Shown here: piece by piece, positions 49,184-55,394 of the stretch | Position numbering within the stretch: the stretch's first letter is position 1 | How the letters are laid out: the number at the start of each line of letters is the position of its first letter | Assembly (NCBI GenBank): GCA_021307315.1 | Contig: JAJSPD010000146.1 | Location: 1 to 55,394 of the forward strand | From: Bisporella sp. PMI_857 | Taxonomy: Eukaryota; Ascomycota; Leotiomycetes; Helotiales; Helotiaceae | Direction: 5' to 3' | Length of the DNA: 55,394 nucleotides | The notes under the pieces: generated by a model | What the model saw: the letters and a program-made list of their open reading frames with translations, nothing else | Databases searched by the model: none | What the model was told of the DNA's origin: nothing | Program-made: the position numbers and the translations under genes

Positions 49184-49831
49184 CTATTCCGGCATAATTT
49201 TTTTTAAAATTGCTATTTTGTATTTTAAAAAAAGCCTTTAAATTATTTATGTTTATTTTAAATAAAACTTTGTATAATGTTTGCTTTTTTTTTGTTGTAA
49301 TACAAAAAAGTTTGTTTATATTTTGTTTAATGTTTTATTTTTTGTCGGAATTTAATTTAATAGTAGCGTTGTTTATTTAAAATATTTTTTTTATAGTTTT
49401 GCAGTTTTTATTATAATAGCAGCTAAAATACTTGTTTTTTTTTAAAGTTGTTTTTAACAATATAAATTAACTATATAGCTTAAAAAGCTATATTTAAAAC
49501 ATAGCCTTTTGTTTGTGCGTCGTTGTATTTTTTTATTTTTTTTTAAATAAATTAAGTTTTTGTTTAAGTTTTTTTGAAATGTATTTAATTTTATAAATAA
49601 ATAATAGCAAAGTTTCTAAAAGTATTGCTATTTGTTAAATTCTAAAAAGTATTGTTTTTTTATACGTTTTTTATAAAATTTAGTATCGATTTTAATTGTT
49701 TTGTTTTTTATTTCGGTAAAAGTTTGTAGTTTCTTTTTTTTAACAATATTATTTTTAAAAAAAAATTTAAATTTTTTGTAATAAAACGTTTTAAATTTTA
49801 AATTTTTTTTTTAATTTATTTTGTTTGCTAG

Positions 49832-50090
49832 TGTGACAGGCTGATAGTAATCTATTCAATTGACTATCACTGCTATATTACAAAGAGAATCAACATAAGG
49901 AGAGAAAAGGAGAATACAGGAGATTACGGGTCTTATATCTAGGCCTGTAACGGGTCCGCTAGTACGTAACGGGTCGGTGGCTCTACAAAGGGTTCACGGT
50001 GGCCACGCGCTGTCACGTGGTTGCAACGAGAGCTGGCTCGTGCCGAAGGCACGTGCAGCCGAGTCATCCTTACGGGTTCAACTCGTCACA
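49832..50090 (-). mobile_element. solo LTR, family B, copy 2
   Basis: A 259-bp element, inverted relative to copy 1. It begins TGTGACAGGCTGATAG and ends GTTCAACTCGTCACA on the plus strand, flanked by the perfect duplication GCTAG (49827-49831 and 50091-50095). The ends match copy 1, but the centre is longer and largely different, so the two belong to different subfamilies or copy 1 carries a deletion. Confidence 0.85.
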
Positions 50091-50095
50091 GCTAG

Positions 50096-50819
50096 TAACT
50101 TAAATTTTTCGGTATACTCCGTTATATTTGTAAATTGTTTGTATAACTGAATTTTTTTTTTACACGTGTTTTTTTATTAGTATTTCCGAACATACGTGCA
50201 AGCTAACTAACATATTTATTATAACTGTTAAAAATAGCGTTATTTTTTTATATTTTTTTTATTATGCAAATAAACAAAATAATTTTTAAAATAAATAAAA
50301 ATTTAGTTATAAGCTATTCCGGTTAAATAAAACACAGTTTATAAAATAATTTGTTTTTGAAATCTAAAAAACAATAAGTTTATACAAATATAAATTTCGC
50401 ATTAAAATACATATTAACGTAGTTTTTTTGCAATTGCTGTTAAAAAGTTTAAGTTCGTGAATTTTAAGTATTTTAACTTGCTAAAACAAGTAAATTGCGA
50501 AACCGGTAATAAAGCATGTTCGCTTTTGAAAATATGTAAAGTTAAACTAGTCGTCGATATTGTATATGCGATACAAGTATTTCAAAATTTAGTGCTTAAA
50601 GTATTACAGTTTTATTAGCTGGTTTAATATAAATAAAAATTTTAGTCCGAAAGTGTTAGTTTAAAAAAAAGCAAGTGTATTATATATAAAACTTAAATCC
50701 CAATAATAAATATACTATTAAAAAATACTATTTAAATTAAACACGAAGCTTTTAAAAAGAAATTTATTTATTTATATAAAATTTTTGTGAAATTAAATTA
50801 TTGCATAACAATAATCCGT
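50096..50819. other. unassigned AT-rich DNA
   Basis: Between the last solo LTR and the pogo element. No reading frame or terminal repeat is recognisable. Probably an older, heavily mutated repeat. Confidence 0.4.
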
Positions 50820-50821
50820 TA

Positions 50822-50876
50822 ACGTAATCCACAAGCGAGTGGTCAACACAAGCGAGTGGTCATATTTTTCTTGGCA
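50822..50876 (+). repeat. left terminal inverted repeat of the pogo element
   Basis: 55 bases, perfectly matched in inverted orientation by 52603-52657. Two direct copies of ACAAGCGAGTGGTC inside the repeat could be paired transposase-binding sites. Confidence 0.9.
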
Positions 50877-50949
50877 TTAAACTTTTGACTTTACACAACA
50901 ATTATACAACAACTACAAATAGTTTGTACATAGAAAGAATCGGACATGC

Positions 50950-52552
50950 TTTTAGCTGTTTAAACTGTACAAAATAACTTTCGAATACATGTTGCTAAAA
51001 TTGCACGAATATATAATTGTTTAATACATTATTACGTTGTCGAGTTCAAAAAACCTCGCAAAGCAAAATACTATACTAACAAATCGAAAATTAAGTCAAT
51101 TAAAAAAAGAAACTATTTACGATATATTTTTGACTTGAATTCGCGATCGTTTTTTTTTCGAATAAACAATGTTAAAAATATAGCAAATCGATTGTTTGCG
51201 AAACGAAACGCGAAACGCGTCGGCAAAAATTAAACTTTAAATTTCGTACAACAACAACTAAAGCTTCGAACGCGTTTTAATCGGAAAATTGATTATTAAA
51301 AAACTAAATACAAAAATCCGAACGTGTATAACGCGTAGTTTCGGCTTGTACGAAATACAATTAACAAATACGAAATTAACGAAAAAAATATATACAACTT
51401 TAACGAAACTAAGTTTTTAATAAGCTAAATTTCGTCCGAAATAATTGTAACAAACGCTAAACGGCAAAATAAACTTCGAACTGTACAAAAAAAAACCGCG
51501 AATAAATTACAGTTATTTAAAGTATTAGTTGTACGGTTATGCGCTATGCTATATATTATTGTTGCAACAAAACTTACTTATGTTATAGTACGAAAACAGT
51601 TAATTGCTGGACGATTAAGTAATTGCAGTTACAGCAAATAGTTAAACAACAAATAAACGCAGTTTAAATTAAATTCAGCACTTTAATTAATACACAAAAC
51701 GTTGTACGAAAAGTGTATATCGGCTTTTTATTTTAACAGTCACGAAAGTTATTATTCGACCGAATTTAAGCTTTATTGCAAAAAACACAATATTATAACG
51801 TTTATATATTTACACATTTATTTCACAAGTTTCAGTACTTAATACTAAATGTTTCCGCGCGTTAAAACGTTGTACAGTACAAAAATTAAAAATTAATACG
51901 TGCGCATATAATACACATTTTTAAAAAAAATTTTTTTCCGGCTTTTTACACTGTATTTCGTACAACTAAAAAAATCAAATATTTAAAAAAAGTTTCGCAA
52001 AAAAAGCTTGTACTGTACAATTTAAATTATGTAATTTTATAGCTTAATATTAAACTTTATATTTCAACTTTTTCGACAATTTCGTTTAGTTTGTTTTTAG
52101 CTTAAAACCAAAAACACTGCACAATTTAGTTAAAGCACAATTTTAAATAAAATATATTAAAAAAAAAATTGTACGACATTAAAATAGTTTTCGACTTCGT
52201 TTTATTAAGTATAAATCAGTTTGCTAAAAATGCAATATATACAATGCATAAACTTGTTTTGCTACACGAAAAAAACGTAGCACTTATAAAGCAAATAATA
52301 AACTTAGTTAGCGTTGTTGTACAAAAAAGCGTCGAATTTAAAAAAAAAATTATTTAGTTTACGAAATGCACAAAATTTTCAAGCTCAAAATAAAGTTAAT
52401 ACGCAATTGCAGACTAATTTAGCCGAAAATAGTAGTCGTACAAAAGTTTCCGCACTATAACAACGACGTTGTAAATTGTACGGAGAATTTGTTATAACGT
52501 ACAAACGTGTTAAAATATTAAAGTAAAACTTGAAAATTCCGAATTTGAATAG
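50950..52552 (+). pseudogene. pogo/Fot1 transposase, RIP-degraded
   Basis: Reading across frames, the plus strand keeps the order of a Fot1-type transposase: a CENP-B-like DNA-binding part (V-G-K-N followed by F-V at about 51220), T-R-F-N-R-K-I-D-Y, F-R-L-V-R-N-T-I-N-K-Y, and I-Y-N-F-N-E-T at about 51389-51409, where N-E replaces the catalytic D-E of the family. Near the end come a coiled-coil-like T-M-H-K-L-V-L-L segment (open frame 52169-52357) and a Cys/His zinc-knuckle trace before the right inverted repeat. Many stops sit where Trp or Gln codons are expected. Boundaries are approximate; the protein is not functional. Confidence 0.75.
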
Positions 52553-52602
52553 CTATAATTAATTAATTGTTTAATTGCTGTGTTATTTAACTTTTTGTGT
52601 TG

Positions 52603-52657
52603 TGCCAAGAAAAATATGACCACTCGCTTGTGTTGACCACTCGCTTGTGGATTACGT
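52603..52657 (-). repeat. right terminal inverted repeat of the pogo element
   Basis: Perfect inverted copy of 50822-50876, ending at a TA dinucleotide. Confidence 0.9.
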
Positions 52658-52683
52658 TATTGTTATAATACTACAGTATAATA

Positions 52684-54052
52684 CAGTGAGGGTCAATAAG
52701 TTTCCGGCAAATCCCCACTTTAAAACGCGAGAACGCGAACACGCTTTTTATCTTCCTTTACAACCATACAACCATGCCACCTCAACGTCATCCTTTAAGT
52801 GCTATTTCTGGGAATCGACTTCCTAATTATGAATTGAGTCTTTATGAAAAAGAAAAGATTATAGGGGCCATATTTTGGGCTTTAGCCTTACCGCAATTGC
52901 TATTGGTCTAAACCAGCCCCGCGAGACCGTGTTCAGTACAATACAAGCCGACACTTTACGCTGCGAAGAAAAAACTAAAGTACGAGCTGGCCGGCCGAAA
53001 AAGTATACCGAACGCAATAAACGAGCCTTTGTACAACATGTACGCTTTTTCTTTAAACACATATACGCAAAAGTCATCAAAAAGCTTAATTTTACAATCA
53101 AGAAATCTACTATTAAAAAGATTTTAAAAAAGCACTATATCACTAATTGAAAAGCAAAACGCCGTCCGGAACTTACAAAAACTCACGCGGCTCGTCGACT
53201 TGTTTAATGCTTAAAAAATAAACATAAAAACGTAGAAGAATAAAGTATATTTATGTAAAGTGACGAGTGCTCTGTAAAGCGAAAACGCGAAAAGGCCAAC
53301 GAATAAGTGTTTTGTATTCTTGATCAAAAATGAAAAAAACGAATAGTTTAAACATATACTGCGGGCAAAAGAATAAAAGTTATAGTCTAAAAATGCTTTT
53401 GAGACTTTAGCCGTTCGAACTTTTATATAATAAATCGAGATTTTAAATTAAAAAAGCATAAGTATAATGCGAACTTTTACTTCGAAATACTTAACAACGA
53501 ATTTTTTCTACACTATTAAAACAACGATCCCGAGTATATATTTATGCAGAACAACGCGCGGATACATACAGCTTATACTGTTAAAGATTAGTTTATATAT
53601 TACAGTTACTTTATAACTATTTTACTTTCTAGACTTTAACCCGATCGAGCATATTTAGTAAAAGTTGAAAAAACGTGTTGTAGAAATGTTTCCTAAAGTC
53701 GCAACTTGCAAAAAAGAGTCGAAAAATAATCGCCAACGTTTAAAGTTTTGTTTGCAAACTGCGTAGAATACAATAAATAAAGAAGTGTTTAATAAATTGT
53801 ATTAAAGCATGCCGAGTCGAATTAAGGCTTGTATCGCGGCCGATAAGTAGCATACGAAATATTAGAGATACAATAAATCCAATCTTGATTTTTACTAGTT
53901 ATTTGAATAGAGAAGACTTTAAGCTTTAATATAACCCAATTTGTACATAATTCTACAAACAAATTTAATAGTAATTCAACTATATGTAATTATAGGATTA
54001 TGTAGGGTGCGGGGTGATATGATCCTTGCCGGAAACTTAATGACTAGTACTG
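52684..54052 (+). mobile_element. Tc1/mariner DNA transposon
   Basis: A 1,369-bp element with TA duplications at 52682-52683 and 54053-54054. The ends are imperfect inverted repeats sharing CAGT and GTCA(A/T)TAAGTTTCCGGCAA. The left 350 bases keep a normal base composition, while the rest is AT-rich. It lies only 24 bp from the right end of the pogo element. Confidence 0.85.
52774..53865 (+). pseudogene. Tc1-like transposase, degraded
   Basis: Starts M-P-P-Q-R-H-P-L-S at 52774. Then, after a frameshift at about 52865-52875, the HTH part L-T-A-I-A-I-G-L-N-Q-P-R-E-T-V and basic A-G-R-P-K-K-Y-T are open (52875-53150). Further downstream the DDE part is readable with stops: S-D-E-C-S-V near 53261-53278, F-M-Q-N-N-A-R-I-H-T-A near 53542-53574 (second acidic residue changed to Asn), and P-x-R-I-K-A-C-I-A-A-D at the end. 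Stops replace Trp codons repeatedly (for example before C-L-K-N-K-H-K). Inactive. Confidence 0.82.
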
Positions 54053-54184
54053 TACATCTAATGGTTATTTCTTTAATAAGTCCGATTATTGTAGCTTTGT
54101 AGTATGATTTTTTTGTATTTAGGTCAAGAGTTGGGATAAATTGCGTGGCGACCGCACGGACTTGAAATGGTGGGCATGTACGAA

Positions 54185-54256
54185 GTATATATACATGAGG
54201 GAGCCCTAGCGGCTCGGCAGCAGGTCACGTGCTCGACCAGGGTCAGTACCGTGACA
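54185..54256 (-). mobile_element. LTR fragment, family A, copy 3
   Basis: 72 bp matching the first part of the family A LTR in inverted orientation, from TGTCACGGTAC to the TATATATAC box, where the similarity stops. No target duplication. It lies just outside the AT-rich island. Confidence 0.8.
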
Positions 54257-54560
54257 CCGGGCGGCAGGAAGAGTGATAGAGGGCAAGAAGGAGGTTTATG
54301 TGTACAGCAAGGCTGCGCAGTGGGAACATGTTATTCACTGCAATAAGCTGCTTAATGAGCTGGGCAAAGACATGACGGATCTTGCCATGGCGGTGAAGGT
54401 AGTTGGGCATTGCGTCAGGATAGATGGCTGATGTGAGGGACTAAGGAATGTCTTTATTAACAAAGTACACAGGTATGAGATCTTTATAGATGCTGCAGTA
54501 AGGAGAGGAGAGCTGGAAGATGGCATACGTTTGTTTCTTCTGAATCTATTCGTTTATAGA
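54257..54560 (+). pseudogene. coding-like fragment of unknown family
   Basis: The plus-strand frame from about 54263 reads V-I-E-G-K-K-E-V-Y-V-Y-S-K-A-A-Q-W-E-H-V and on through E-L-G-K-D-M-T-D-L-A-M-A-V-K-V-V to a TGA at about 54430, then stays open to about 54560. A similar coding-like frame (K-S-W-D-K-L-R-G-D-R-T-D-L-K-W-W) precedes the LTR fragment at about 54122-54184. Together they could be one gene or transposon fragment split by the LTR piece. Family not recognised. Confidence 0.3.
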
Positions 54561-54734
54561 TAAGGAAGTTCTTCGCTCGACGTAATATATGAGTTTTATG
54601 AATTTAGTTAGTGTTGGCGTAACGCGACGGTGCATCGGATACTTCTCCTATATCATTTTATACCATATCATATACCCCAGAGTATTACTCCATTTATTGT
54701 TTTCTTCAGGAATCCTCACCGTCACGAAGACTTA

Positions 54735-55394
54735 TCAACTATCAAATCTCTGCTTCAACGGCTCTAAAAACGTCATAGCAAGATGCCCCTCGTTCTTTCC
54801 CCTCCCAACCAATTCATTTGCCCAATTCTCAAGTTTCGAAACCATGTACTTCGCCTCCTGCTTCTCGGCTCTAACAACAGCATCGAGAATCACCTTCCAG
54901 CTCGCCTTGCTTTGAACCTCGAAATCGCCAATGAAAATTGGCTGCATAAGATGATGGACTAAGGAGCTGGAGATAGTGGGTTTGGAGGTTGTTGAGCCTG
55001 TGGATGGTACTGGAGATGGTGCGGAGGGAGACGATACGTCCACGGAGGATGATCCGGAACCGGAGTGCCGTTTGAGGAGGGATTCGTAGCAGAGGATAAC
55101 TTTCTTTAGGAGGAGAATGCAGGCTAGGATACTGCTAGACTCTGACTCGGTGTTTCTAGATCCTAGTCGTGAGGATGATGCATCGTGTGAGGAGGATTCA
55201 AATGGTACAGGTGCAGGCGGTGGGACAGAAAATTTAGGAAGGCATTGTTGTACTGCTTGGAGTCCTTGTCTGGCTAGTCGGAGCGCTTCGCTGATTGAAG
55301 ATTGGGTGGTGGACGGTGATTCGAAGTAGAGACGGAGTGTTATCTCTAGGAGCAGAGGAAGATGCTGGCAAGTCTTATTCTCATTTTCATTCTT
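54735..55394 (-). CDS. AflR-like Zn2Cys6 regulator, C-terminal part only (regulator 3)
   Basis: Open from the window's right edge to a stop at 54735, 219 residues. The frame shows a helical part with L-L-L-E-I-T-L-R-L-Y-F-E, I-S-E-A-L-R-L-A-R-Q-G-L, a Ser/Pro-rich spacer and the terminal P-I-F-I-G-D-F-E-V-Q-S-K-A-S-W followed by a Glu/Lys-rich helix, the usual end of aflatoxin-regulator-type proteins. The zinc cluster would lie to the right, outside the window. No lesion in the visible part. Such regulators usually sit beside the biosynthetic genes they control, so a cluster may begin beyond 55394. Confidence 0.7.
   Translation of the reverse strand, partial: KNENENKTCQHLPLLLEITLRLYFESPSTTQSSISEALRLARQGLQAVQQCLPKFSVPPPAPVPFESSSHDASSSRLGSRNTESESSSILACILLLKKVILCYESLLKRHSGSGSSSVDVSSPSAPSPVPSTGSTTSKPTISSSLVHHLMQPIFIGDFEVQSKASWKVILDAVVRAEKQEAKYMVSKLENWANELVGRGKNEGHLAMTFLEPLKQRFDS

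Larger units (their letters stand above)
50822..52657 (+). mobile_element. pogo/Fot1-type DNA transposon with perfect 55-bp TIRs
   Basis: A 1,836-bp element bounded by identical 55-bp inverted repeats (50822-50876 and 52603-52657) starting ACGTAATCCACAAGCGAGTG, with a TA target duplication at 50820-50821 and 52658-52659. Each repeat contains the 14-mer ACAAGCGAGTGGTC twice in tandem. Size, TA target and the encoded transposase remnant fit the Fot1/pogo branch of Tc1-mariner. The interior is AT-rich with many stops, while the terminal repeats remain unmutated. Confidence 0.87.
48340..54060. other. AT-rich transposon island (RIP-like isochore)
   Basis: Composition falls abruptly near 48340 to long A/T runs and recovers near 54060. 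Inside are three GC-normal solo LTRs, a pogo/Fot1 element and a Tc1/mariner element, plus unassigned AT-rich stretches at 48340-48739, 49189-49826 and 50096-50819 that are probably older transposons mutated beyond recognition. No host gene is present. The pattern of coding blocks with Trp and Gln codons turned to stops fits repeat-induced point mutation. Confidence 0.8.

Noticed and set aside
48777..49207. Open frames at 48777-48977 and 48947-49207
   Set aside because: They run through solo LTRs and low-complexity T-rich DNA and have no coding character.

Overview
The window is nuclear DNA of a filamentous ascomycete (Pezizomycotina). Coding exons are split by short GT-AG introns of about 45-120 bp with CTRAC-like branch sites. 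The proteins are typical fungal families: Zn2Cys6 regulators, a HET-domain protein, DHA-type MFS transporters, FAD-linked oxidases, EthD, NmrA-like and DUF4246. One block shows RIP-like C-to-T decay. Placement below this level (a Leotiomycetes-like fungus is possible) cannot be proved from this sequence.

Layout. 0.7-7 kb: an MFS transporter, a decayed secreted FAD oxidase, one orphan exon of a short-chain dehydrogenase, an EthD-domain gene and a solo LTR. 8.8-23.9 kb: a HET-domain gene, an intact FAD oxidoreductase, a beta-propeller gene divergent from a Zn2Cys6 regulator, an alpha/beta-hydrolase pseudogene, a DAHP-synthase pseudogene and a second MFS transporter. 25.9-37.8 kb: an 899-residue secreted protein in eight exons, a DUF4246 gene and an SRPK-like kinase. 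38.2-46.3 kb: an NmrA-like pseudogene, a second Zn2Cys6 regulator and, divergent from it, a third, intact MFS transporter. About 48.3-54.06 kb: an AT-rich island holding three solo LTRs with perfect 5-bp target duplications, a RIP-mutated pogo/Fot1 element with perfect 55-bp inverted repeats and a RIP-mutated Tc1/mariner element. The right edge carries the C-terminus of an AflR-like regulator.

Together these genes look like tailoring, export and regulatory parts of secondary-metabolite clusters without a core synthase in view: three transporters, three regulators, two FAD oxidases, and SDR, EthD and NmrA remnants. No unprecedented system can be demonstrated. The most informative signals are the two kinds of gene damage and the fine structure of the transposon island. 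Four to five loci are clear multi-lesion pseudogenes. Six other genes are perfect except for one base, which could be either recent decay or assembly error.
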